In this document: piece after piece, positions 1 to 9,400 of the stretch
How positions within the stretch are numbered: position 1 is the stretch's first letter
Layout of the letters: each line of letters begins with the position of its first letter
DNA from: Funneliformis mosseae
Taxonomy: Eukaryota; Glomeromycota; Glomeromycetes; Glomerales; Glomeraceae
Assembly: GCA_910592005.1 (NCBI GenBank)
Contig: CAJVPP010000845.1
Coordinates: forward strand, 1 to 25,535
DNA: 25,535 nucleotides
Direction: 5' to 3'
Position numbers and translations under genes: made by a program
The notes under the pieces: generated by a model
Database searches by the model: none
What the model saw: only the letters and a program-made list of their open reading frames with translations
What the model was told of the DNA's origin: nothing

Positions 1-118
1 AAAAGTTATAATAAAGGTAATAAATATTATTAATGTTTAACTATTTAAAATTATCTTTTACTATATTTAAAATTATTCTCTTCAAAATGCTTTAATTTAT
101 ATGTAAAATTTCTTAATA

Positions 119-285
119 TAATTAACTTTTGATATAATGAACTCTTAATATAACGAATTTTTTGAACAAAATACTTTTGTTATAGTGAATTGACCAATCA
201 AATCTCTTAAAATCTTCAACATAATCTTATAGTGAAGTTAAGGTCTAAGATATAGGATTCATTATAACAAAAAGTTGATTGTATA
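119..285. mobile_element. pogo/Tigger-like MITE
   Basis: Short non-coding element with terminal inverted repeats. The left end from base 121 reads ATTAACTTTTGATATAATGA, and the right end read in reverse from about 282 reads AATCAACTTTTTGTTATAAT; both continue with GAA. The ends abut TA-rich bases, as expected for Tc1/mariner-superfamily insertions. Further TATAACGAA / TATAGTGAA motifs lie inside (150-190 and 229-235). The GATATAATGAA...TATAACGAA style of terminus is typical of pogo/Tigger elements. No coding capacity. Exact ends are uncertain by a few bases. Confidence 0.5.
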
Positions 286-539
286 CTTAATAATAAGCAA
301 TTATTATAATAATTAAACAATAAAATTTTTTTTACTTATGTAAGGTTTTTTAAATATAATTTATTTTGATTTAAATTGTCATATTAAAATTTATATTTTA
401 TTTGCAAAATCTTTAAAAATTTTTATTCTACATGATTTCATATAATTTGACATTTTATATTATACCTTCATTTTTCACATTTTTTACTATATATTTTGAA
501 AACAGAATTTTTTTCGGTAATGAAATCCATATTATTTGT

Positions 540-742
540 CACATGGATAATTTCCTAAATGGCGTAATGCCGGCCAAAATCACGTAAAGAATAATTTGTT
601 TTTTGATTACAATAAATCACGTGAAAATCTCGTTTCAGTTTTTGTTATGTAAATATTTTGACCTATCCTTTTTTTTTATTTATTTATTTATTTTTTTTAT
701 TTTTTGTTATTTTAAACTATAATTTTTTTGGAACATAATAAC
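540..742 (+). promoter_or_regulatory. putative promoter and 5' leader of the 743 gene
   Basis: This stretch has a clearly higher GC content than its surroundings (for example the GCCGGCC near 569). It carries a palindromic E-box CACGTG at 618-623 and a related CACGTAA near 582. It ends in a T-rich tract with TTTA repeats (about 670-705) directly before the coding start, a common layout in AT-rich fungal promoters. No TATA box stands out against the AT background. The regulatory role is inferred from motifs and position only. Confidence 0.35.
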
Positions 743-1863
743 ATGGATAAAGTTATTGAACCACCGACAGAGCAAGCTGGAATAGAACTAACTGTATCAT
801 CAACAAGTACATTTGGTGAAGTTAGTGGTAGTGATACAGTTAAAGGACAAAAAAATGATGTTGATTACGATGATTTTTATGAAAAATTAGATAGAATTGA
901 ACTAAATGAAACAGATAAAGAATTATGTCATAATGAAGTTGAAGATGAATTACGAGATTTATCATATTTTTCTTCTTCAGGAGATGAAGAAGTAATTGAA
1001 AATTTTGGTAAAACATTAAAATCTTTCAAAATAGGTGAGGAATTGGATTTAAAAGCTTTTGATGATTCAAAAACTAACTTTGATCCAACGAGTAAATTTG
1101 ATATGACCGAAGAAGATTTAATACGAGGGTCAAGTAGAGAAGAATATCTTCAAATAGTTGGTGAATGTAGTTTAATGGATGATGACATTTTTATTGAGAT
1201 AGAGTTACCAAAAATTAAAAAAACAAGACATCGTAAAATTGATAAAGACATAGGTTTGAAGAATAAAAAATTAATTCTTCAGCAAAAACTACAGCAATTT
1301 TCAAATGAACATCAAATGAGAGAGGAGAAATTGGAAGAACAAAATTTATATGAACGCAAAGAAAGGTTAGAAACAATTAATTATTATAAGAAAAATGGCA
1401 CTAAGGAAAACAGTTCACAGCCAAAAATTAGGTCGAGCAATAAAGAAAGTAAGGTTGATTTAATTTAAAATTAATTATCAATTAAAATATCAAAAAAGAC
1501 CTTCTGTGTTGTCGCATTCACAGAAACCGATTCTTTCATGGTTTCTTTAAAGGTTTAAAAAGACAATTAGGTTATATGAAGACTTACGCTCGTAAAGCAG
1601 AAGATGAACGTGATGAAGCTAAAAAAGCTTTAGTTAAAGCTCAACAGGATATTGCGCAAATGAATGATCAATTTGAAAATTTAAGGGCATCTGTTCAAAT
1701 TCATTATCAAAGGGCCACTCAAACACCTAGTATCGTATTTCCCACTCGGTCAATTTCTTCGACATCTTTAGAATTGCCATCGAAGCATTTTTTAAGTGAA
1801 CCCTCAGATATTAATGGATCGGAACATATCGATATGTTTCCCCAGGAAAATATAAAATTTTAA
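743..1863 (+). CDS. hypothetical acidic coiled-coil protein, two exons
   Basis: Unrecognised protein; the only apparently intact gene here. The start is the ATG at 743 (the frame is open from 728 but without an earlier ATG). Exon 1 (743-1448) and exon 2 (1499-1863) join in frame across a 50-base phase-1 intron, giving about 356 residues. Residues 1-160 are acidic and Ser/Asp/Glu-rich. From about residue 165 a basic patch (KIKKTRHRK) is followed by a Glu/Lys/Gln-rich helix (LILQQKLQQF, REEKLEEQ) and, in exon 2, a second charged helix (KAEDERDEAKKALVKAQQD); both look like coiled coil. The tail is Ser/Pro-rich. No signal peptide, membrane segment or catalytic motif is visible. Codon use is AT-biased but stop-free, unlike all other coding traces in the window. 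If the intron is not removed, exon 1 alone ends at 1468 (241 residues) and exon 2 would be separate. Function unknown. Confidence 0.65.
1449..1498 (+). other. putative intron (phase 1)
   Basis: The donor GTAAGG is close to the fungal consensus GTAAGT; the body is AT-rich with TTAAT-type branch-point candidates; the acceptor is AAAAG. Removal of exactly 50 bases fuses the two long open frames. A competing solution is donor GTCGAG at 1432 with acceptor CACAG at 1523 (92 bases), which also keeps frame and drops the odd LLCCRIH segment, but its donor is weaker. An AAG acceptor is less usual than TAG or CAG, so the boundary is uncertain although a splice between the frames is likely. Confidence 0.5.
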
Positions 1864-2999
1864 TTAAGCATTTATATATTTATAGATTTTTTTTTTTTAA
1901 ATCAATATATTTTTATATTAATACGAATGTTTATTTATTTTGATTAAATAGGAATACCCTATATGGAAGGATGTTAAAAATAGCAAATCGTATTTGCGGA
2001 AACGAAATTATAATGTACGAGACCAAAACCTATGATGTTGGGCATGAAATTCCTTTTATTCTTGGAAATGTGTGTATACATTGAATACGTAATGTTATAA
2101 GGTATAATTTGATGATTTTCTTTTTACATAGGGTACAGGCAAATCACAGTGAATCTACAGGATATACTATAAAGTATTTAATATAAAAATTTCATGCTAT
2201 AATTTTCCACTTTTGACTATTTATTTTTTTCATTAGATAATAATTACGCGATCTAAGAAAATTTTCATCCGCAAAATTATGAATATTTGAGCATCTGTAT
2301 TACCTTTAATATTAATTTATGAGTTAATAAAATTTAATCGATATCCCCCTCCATTCGACGCTTAAATGAAGTAAAATCTTATCTTGACGTGAATCTTTTA
2401 CTAATTAATACTTTATAGTATATTTACATTAGACTTTCTTTCGTCCTTACTAAATGTAATGTCTGTAAGTTAAAACACGAGATTATCTAATCCTCAAAAC
2501 TTATCGCTAGAACGCCCAGAGACAACTAAATTCTGTGATATAAACTGACCGATTTTAATGCTTCTGTGTTAATTTAAATCAATTCAGTGATTTATGTGAT
2601 TTATTTTAATCTAAAAATAAAATCACCTTTATTAAAATACAACTCGCAAGAAGGACCACTATTTAAAAGTTTATTGTACATAATATCTTCAATAGTTTAT
2701 TAGATGGATTACAACGTTTGTAATTGCTAAATATTAACTCCTTTTTTAATATAGATCATGTAGGATGCTATGGAATATTTATTACATGTAACAATAACCG
2801 AAAAATATTAAAATTGGCGAGTTAAGATTAAATTGGCGATGAGAAAGTATATATCAGATCCAAAATCTTATTATAAGATTTCCTTCAATAAATGAAAATA
2901 CTGGCGAAAAATCCAAATTCTTATGTATATTATTCAATAAATTTGAAATACATGTAGATTGTAATTATTCCGTTTTTTTTATTTAATTGTAAATTATAA
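1864..2999. other. intergenic, mostly featureless, moderate GC
   Basis: No long ORF. GC content is higher than in the desert that follows, and several stretches look like single-copy UTR or regulatory sequence. TGGCGA recurs three times between 2810 and 2910, twice in a short direct duplication (AAATTGGCGA at 2811-2820 and again at 2830-2839). One short open segment (1971-2084) is listed separately. I could not identify a tRNA, snRNA or snoRNA. Confidence 0.5.
1971..2084 (+). CDS. possible small exon or 37-residue ORF
   Basis: A 37-codon frame starting MLKIANRICGNEIIMY, open from about 1951, directly after an acceptor-like TTGATTAAATAG at 1940-1951. Residue composition is mixed and protein-like (Gly, Asp, His, Pro, Cys), unusual for random sequence at this AT level. 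It could be an internal or terminal exon of an unrecognised gene. There is a GT-rich run at 2070-2076 and an acceptor-like TTTTTACATAG at about 2121-2131, but no convincing donor. Chance is a serious alternative. Confidence 0.2.
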   Translation: MLKIANRICGNEIIMYETKTYDVGHEIPFILGNVCIH

Positions 3000-3166
3000 A
3001 AATTAATTATCTCTTTTATATTCTTCATGATAAAAAGAAAGCTAACATTCAATATTATTTTTAGCATAAAATTTTATATTAAATAATGAATTTCAATACA
3101 TTTGTTTTGTAATGAAATTTGTCTAATAATATAAAAAATTAAAAAAAGTATTTAAAAATAGATATA

Positions 3167-3196
3167 AAACATATTTTATAATTATAAAATATGTTT
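3167..3196. repeat. 30-bp perfect palindrome
   Basis: The 15-base arm AAACATATTTTATAA is followed immediately by its exact reverse complement, with no spacer. It includes one C/G pair, so it is not a trivial A/T run, but palindromes of this kind are easier to get by chance in such AT-rich DNA. It lies at the edge where the AT desert begins. Confidence 0.85.
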
Positions 3197-5239
3197 AAAA
3201 ATATAAACTTAGAATTAACTGAGTATTTTAGCTAAAACTTAATTTTTCTTTTATTAAATATTAAATCAATTTTTTTTTTAAAAGGTTTAAAAATTTTTAT
3301 GAAATGTTTATTATCTGATCTATAAAAAATGATTTTTTTTTATTTTTATTAAAACTGTTTCATTAAATATAAATTTTTTGGTTTTTATATAAAGATAATA
3401 TTGGTGATTAATTAAAGTCAAAATATTTGAAATAAAATTATAGAGATTAATTATAGTTTAATTTTATTTTTATTGTATTTATTTTTTTAATTAATTTACC
3501 ATATGTTTTATAATATAAAATATAATATATATATTTTACATAGATTCTTCAGATTTATACTTTATATTAAAATATTATTTTACCAAATAATAAGAGTTAA
3601 AACTCATATTTAATAGATTTTTTAATAAATCTTTAATATAATTTTTTAATAATATAGTATTATAATAGTTTATCAAATTTAAGTCAAATTACACAAATAT
3701 ATGAAAATAAAAATAAAAATAAAAAACAAAAATTATAACTATTTTTATGATTCTATTTCAAATGCATTTAAATTCATCAATAATCAGAACTTTTTTTTAA
3801 AAATCTAAATAAATTTATATCTAACGCTAATTATTTAATTTTTAATAAGAAATTTAAATAAAATTATTAATACTTATCAAAAAGTTTAAACCAAGAGAAA
3901 TTAAAATTTAAATTAATTCAACTTTTTATAAATTTGAATTTTAAATAAAAAATATAATATAATATTATTTTTTAATCAATTATATATTTTTTTTATTTTT
4001 ATAAAAATTTTCTAATTTTTTCATATTTAATAATTTTAATATATATTAGAATAAAATTTAATTATAAAAAATTAAACTAATAAAATATTAAATTAAAGTA
4101 TCTTTAATATTTAAAAGAAATAATTATTTTAATAAATAAAAAATACCATTAAAATGGTTTCTTTTTAATAATAAAATATACAATAAAGAAAAATCTAAAA
4201 AATTAAAAAATAATTATTAAAATTGTAAGTATAAACTAATCTTATTTTTTTAAATTAAATTATAATATTTATAAAATTATACAAAAATCTGCATAATTCT
4301 AAAATTTTATCAATCCTATTAAAATAAATCTATAGATAACATTAATCTTTCTTTAATTAATTATATGAAATATAAAGCTAATTTCTAAATAAATCTGAAT
4401 ATCAAGCTGATAATTTTAAAATTATTAATAATTAATTTATAAGAAATTTTTTGAAAGTCCTTTAATCCTTTGAATAAATAATAATATTATTAAAGAATCA
4501 TCTTTATTAAAACTAAAACTTCTAAAAAATCTGTTTAATTTATTAAAATTTCTATAAATGATAAAAATAAGAAGTTTCTTTTAAAATCTAAAAAATAAGA
4601 AAATTACATAGTAATATTCAGAATTTTTTTTAATAAAGTTTAATAGAAATATTGTTAAAAATAAAATAAAAATGTAAATAATTAAAGATAATATAATTTA
4701 ACATAAGAAGTTATTTAAAAATTTTAGTCTTTATATCAGTTTATTATTATAAAAGTTCTTCAAATAATTTTTGATTTTAATTAAATTAATAAATAATTAA
4801 AGATTCTTAATCATATGATAGATTAATATCTAGATTATATAATTTGAAATTTTTTTTTTAGTTTAATAGTAAGAATTTTATCTTAAATAAAATTATTAAA
4901 TCTGTTTTATTATTAAGAAAGATATTTAAAAATAAATAAGTTATTTAGCTTTATTAAATAATATAAAATTAATAACTAATATTGATAAAAAATTATAAAT
5001 AATGTAAGATAAAAATTTGAGTTTAATGATTTTACTAATAAAATTTTATTATGATTTCATTAAAACTCTAAAATTTTATTAAATAATTATAATTATAAAT
5101 TATAGCTAATTTTTTATACAAGATAAAGTTCAAATTATATAGTTATTTAAAATTAAAAAATTATTATATGAGATTTATAATTTTCAATAATAGTTTTATT
5201 TATAAAAAATAAATAAAAATAAAAAAGAAAATCATCATA

Positions 5240-5396
5240 TAAGAAATTTACTAGAAAAATCAGACTTTAGAAAATTTTTTAACTAAAATTAAGACGTATT
5301 ACATTTTAATTCAATAATATTAAAAACTAAAATGCAATAAAAATCAAAATTTTATTAAAATATTCTTAAAACTTAATTTTCTTAGTAATCTTTCTA
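5240..5396. mobile_element. TA-flanked MITE, copy 1
   Basis: About 157 bp with inverted ends: CTAGAAAAATCAGAC at 5251-5265, and CTAAGAAAATTAAG read in reverse from 5384. The interior matches the element at 6037-6193 along its whole length (shared blocks ACTAAAATTAAGA and AAAACTAAAATGCAATAAAA). Non-coding. Differences from copy 2 are largely G/C to A/T, so this copy is the more decayed one. Ends fall in TATA, consistent with TA target preference. Confidence 0.7.
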
Positions 5397-6036
5397 TATG
5401 AGATTTATATATTTAGGTAAATCAATTTGATTATTAAGTTAAATACTTCTAATACTTATTTTTATAAAAAATAATATTAAATATGTAAGAAAAATAGTTA
5501 AAAATAAATAAAATAAATATTTTATTAAAAAAAAATTATTATTTTTTATTTTATTTATAGATTAAATCATAATTATTCTTAAACTAATATAATTTTTATA
5601 TAAAATTTTAAATAAATTTTAAAAAATAAAGAGAATTATATAGACTTTAATGAAATAATATAGAGTAATAAATATATATAATTTAAAATAAAATTATTTA
5701 TAATTATTAATATAATTTTATTAGATCTATTTCTATTAATTATTATTAAATTTTTCTTCAAAAGTATATTTAATAATAATTTTTATTAAAAAATTCAAAT
5801 AAAATATCAGTATATATTTAAAAATTTATTCATAAAAATTAAATATTAGTATTTTAAAAGTTCAGATTTTTCATTTTTAATATTATAATTATAATCTATA
5901 AATAATTTATTTTTTTGTTATAATATTCAAATTTTTTTAATCAATTATATTTTGATAATGAAAAAGTTAGATTTTTTATAAAATTTTAAAAAATAATAAA
6001 GTTAATAATAATGATTAAAATCTATTTAATATTATA

Positions 6037-6193
6037 TAGGAGTGTTTCTAGAAAAATCAGGTTTTGAGAAATTTTTGACTAAAATTAAGAGCTTAATACA
6101 TTTTAATCTAATAATATCAAAAACTAAAATGCAATAAAATCTCAATTTTGCTAAAAAATTCTCAGAACCTGATTTTTCTAGCAATCTACCCAT
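6037..6193. mobile_element. TA-flanked MITE, copy 2
   Basis: About 157 bp. Inverted ends are clear: the left end contains CTAGAAAAATCAGGTTTTGA (6049-6068), and the right end read in reverse from 6181 gives CTAGAAAAATCAGGTTCTGA. The match extends outward to TATAT on both sides. The outermost bases differ (AGGAGTG against GGGTAGA). It has the size and TA flanks of a mariner-type MITE, but I do not recognise the family. Confidence 0.75.
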
Positions 6194-6959
6194 ATAAAGA
6201 AAAAATATATTTATAAATCAAATAAACTATTTGAAATTATTTATTTAAATAGAGACAAGATAAAGATTAAAATAAGTTAAAAACATGATAATTTTCTATT
6301 TTTTTTTAATTTATTTTATATTGTTTAGTTAAAAATTTATATGTAAAAAATTACTTTTAATTTTATTAAAGTATATCAATTATTCTTTTTAAATAAAATA
6401 TATAAATGTATATTCAATTTTTATATAAATTAAATTATTTATTAATATCTTTTTGATTATTAGTAACCTTTAATTAATAATTTTATTTTAAATATTATTA
6501 TATTTAATTTATATTTTAAAATTATTAAAATTAAAAAATAATAAAATTACTTAAGAAATTATAAGTAAAAATTTATAATAATATTAAAGATAATTTTTAA
6601 AATAAATACAAAATAATTTAAAGAAATTATATTTTAGAAATTTTAAGTTAATACAATAAATTAATAAATATTATATAATAAAATAAATTAAAAAATTTAA
6701 TATTTTTTAATAAATTTAATTAAAATTGATAATTATAATTTAATATTTAATAAATTTATAAACAATTTAAAAAAATTATAAAAAATTATAAATAAATATA
6801 AAAAATTTTCAATTGGTTATAAAAAAAATAATTATAAAATATTAGAATTCATCTATAATATTTAAAAAAAATAAGAATAAGTATAGAATTTTTATAAATT
6901 AAACTTATTTAGATATAAGCTTTTTTATTTTGAAAATTTATTTAAAATGCTATATATAT

Positions 6960-7126
6960 TGTTACAGGGTAATAATTATATGATCTACATATAATTTACA
7001 AATGTGATATAATACAAAATGTTAAAAATATCAATATTAAACATGTTTAACATATTAAACATATTAAATATGTTTAATATAGTTAATATATTTAATATAT
7101 CAGATATGTTTAATATAGTTAATATA
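6960..7126 (+). repeat. LTR fragment of the local gypsy family
   Basis: Begins TGTTACAGGGT, matching the TGTGACTGGGT start at 13549, then GATCTACA, then an array of alternating TTTAACAT / TTTAATATAG / TTAATATA palindromic motifs. The same array follows the LTR starts at 13549 and 16612. It stops at the TA where the Tc1-like element at 7127 inserted. The rest of the LTR is not obvious on the other side of that insertion. Confidence 0.55.
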
Positions 7127-8447
7127 CACTAACCTACATTAAATTACTGGATTTATAATCACGTGATTTATCGCGTCTGTAATTTCTCCCTAATGTACAT
7201 AAAAATAATAAAAAAAATAATACATACATATTCTTTATCTTTTTCAAAATAGAAATATGTGAAAACGAGCTGTCTGAAGCTCAACGTGAAAGAATTATCA
7301 GTGCATATCTAAGTGGTACTAAGCAAACGGTTATTTCAACTCAGCTTGGTATTCCTACTAGCACTGTTAATGATACTATAAAAAGATACAAAGAAACAGG
7401 TTCTGTAATACCTAAGAAGCGTCCTGGTCATCCTAAAATACTTAATCAACATGATAAACGAACCCTACAACGTATCGTTCAAAATAATTGGTTCACTCCT
7501 CTTAATAATATAACAAGCAGATTAAATTCTAGTCTTAATACCACATTGCATAATAATACTGTTAGAAAATACCTTTATGATAAAGGCCTTGATAGTTATA
7601 TCGCTCGTAAGAAACCCCTTTTAACCCAAAAATAGCAAAAGGATAGGTTAAAATGAAGTAGAGAGAAATAAAACTGGGGTAATGAATAGAAAAAGATAAT
7701 ATGGTTTGATGAGTCCAGATTTGCTCTTTTTAAATCAGATTGAAAGAATAAGAGTTTGGAGAAGTTCTGGAGAAGCTTATAATAAAAATTGTATCTTATC
7801 TACAGTTAAATTTGGTGGTGGTTCAGTGATATTTTGGGGTTGTTTTGGTTGGCATAGGTTGGATCTTTGGTTGTAGTAGAAGGAAGTATGAATTCTGACG
7901 CATATATCAATATTCTTGCTAACCACTTCATACCATGGGTTAGTAACTATCCTAACTCTATTTTTCAGCAAGACGGAGCTCCATGTCATACATCAAATTA
8001 TAGCATTTGGTGGATGAAAACACATAATATTTCAATCTTAGATTGGGTGGCACAAAGCCCTGATCTTAACCTGATTGAGAACCTGTGGAATTATTTAGAT
8101 CGGCAGGTTAGAAAAAGAAAGCCTTTACCTAACTGTAAACAGGAATTAATAAATATAGTTCAAGAGGAATGGAGAAAAATTAGCATAGAGATGGTACATC
8201 ACTTAATTTTAAGCTTATCTAATCGTGTTAATGCGGTAATTAAGGCTAAAGGCGGACACACTAAATATTAGTCTATTAAAATATAAATTTTATTTTATAA
8301 TAAATATAAAACCTGCGAATTATTTTGGTATAATTTTTATTGTTGGTTATTTATTACACAAAAATTATATTTAATTGATAACTAAAATTGTAATTTATAT
8401 ATAATTTTAATATATATAAAAAAATCTGGTAATTTAATGTAGTTTAG
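7127..8447 (+). mobile_element. Tc1-like transposon, 1321 bp
   Basis: Complete in outline: TA target bases at 7125-7126 and 8448-8449, and terminal inverted repeats sharing CTACATTAAATTAC (left 7134-7147; right read in reverse from 8442), with flanking similarity CACTAACC / CTAAAC. It encloses one transposase gene in the same orientation, broken by several stops and at least two frameshifts, so this copy is non-autonomous. It sits inside an older LTR fragment. Confidence 0.85.
7249..8271 (+). pseudogene. Tc1-family DD34E transposase, disrupted
   Basis: Encodes the enzyme that would cut and paste the surrounding element. The N-terminal part (7261-7632) has the paired helix-turn-helix of Tc1 transposases (LSEAQRERIISAYLSG; TVNDTIKRYKETGS; RPGHPK linker). 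The catalytic core keeps Asp at 7708 (WFDESRF), Asp at 7972 (FQQDGAPCHTS) and Glu at 8077 (PDLNLIENLW), with 34 residues between the last two. The 7867-8271 part is uninterrupted and ends GGHTKY. Damage: stops at 7633, 7654, 7669 and 7687, all explainable as CAA/CAG or TGG mutated by C:G to T:A changes; frame changes near 7741 and 7855; no in-frame ATG (ATA at 7249 and 7255 could be the former start). Length and order otherwise fit the family. Confidence 0.85.
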
Positions 8448-9400
8448 TATATGTGACCCAACAAATAAAATCCAGCTACCATTTTTTGGTGGCGACGCTA
8501 GGGCTGTTCCATATAGATTTTGGTGTCAGGTGATTCACTTTATATTGTGTTATCTATGGCCGTTCCCAAATAGGTATAAATTTGGTTATGATATCAATAT
8601 CGATATTGATAAGAACAACGGTTGTTTATAAATGATTTTTCAAAAAAAAATTGGAAAGAAGAATCAAATGAATAAATAAAAAAAATCAAGCAACCTATTC
8701 TGTGGCGACGAAAATCAGCTAAAGGGATGAACCGATCTAGCCTAAAAAATAAAATTAATCAAATAAATATAATTAGTACTCAGAACTAATTACCAAAATA
8801 AGAAAAAAAAAAAAATCGAAAAAAATTAGTCAGATTACCTTCACTGCGGTGATGAATCGGGAAAGAGGATCAAAAATAACCTAAAAGATAAGAAAAAAAT
8901 AAAAATTGATAATTTATTAATAAAATAAAACAATTAAATAAATAGGCCTTTATTGATTCATAAATTTTTTTTTTTATTTTTTCATAATAATGAATCTAGT
9001 TTTTTGTTAAAAAAAAAGGGGGATGTTAAATTGCTACACTAATAAAAGGATTGAATTTTGAAGATTATGAAGCTGAAAAAAAATTGTCTGCAATACAATA
9101 AATAAAATTGATTAGAATGAATAAAAAATAAAGAGGTAATAAAGACAAACAAAAAACTCTGTAGCCAAATTCAAAACTTGGCACCCAAATTTTTTGACAG
9201 AATTACAAAAATCAGAAAAAAAATCAACTTTTTTTAGATCATCTTATATTCATTAAAATTTAACATAAAGAATTCTTTTAGGTCAAAGAAATGAAAATCT
9301 TGTATAATTTCACCTTTAGTATCAGACAGAAAAGGGATAAAGTCAAAATTTTTTATTACTGAATGTAAATTTTAATTGATTCAAAACATTTATTAATTTA
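8448..9400. other. spacer with degenerate direct repeats and a polypurine-like tract
   Basis: No coding region. A TGGCGACG-containing unit occurs about three times in decayed form: near 8490 (GGTGGCGACGCTAGGG), at 8691-8757 (CTGTGGCGACGAAAATCAGC, later CCGATCTAGCCTAAAA) and at 8834-8895 (CTGCGGTGATGAATCGGGAA, later AACCTAAAAG). A purine run A9G5A at 9009-9023 is followed by TGTTA, the layout of a polypurine tract before a 3' LTR. The GGTGGCGACGC segment resembles the sequence after a 5' LTR. A collapsed LTR retroelement is possible but no matching LTR pair was found. Confidence 0.3.

Larger units (their letters stand above)
3000..6959. other. extreme AT-rich desert
   Basis: About 4 kb without any usable ORF. 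Single 60-base lines carry only 0 to 8 G or C; 6661-6720 contains none at all, 6721-6780 only two. Short homopolymer runs and A/T palindromes are everywhere. Apart from the two MITE copies and the 30-bp palindrome listed separately, I see no gene, RNA or recognisable transposon protein. Possible readings are an end-stage mutated repeat block, an AT isochore, or an AT-rich structural region such as a centromere or origin; sequence alone does not decide. Confidence 0.8.

Noticed and set aside
2110..2560. Box C/D snoRNA (TTGATGAT near 2109, AACTGA near 2546)
   Set aside because: The boxes are far too distant, no terminal stem pairs, and such short motifs are expected by chance.
7777..7989. 70-residue minus-strand ORF
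   Set aside because: It lies antisense to the conserved catalytic half of the Tc1-like transposase.
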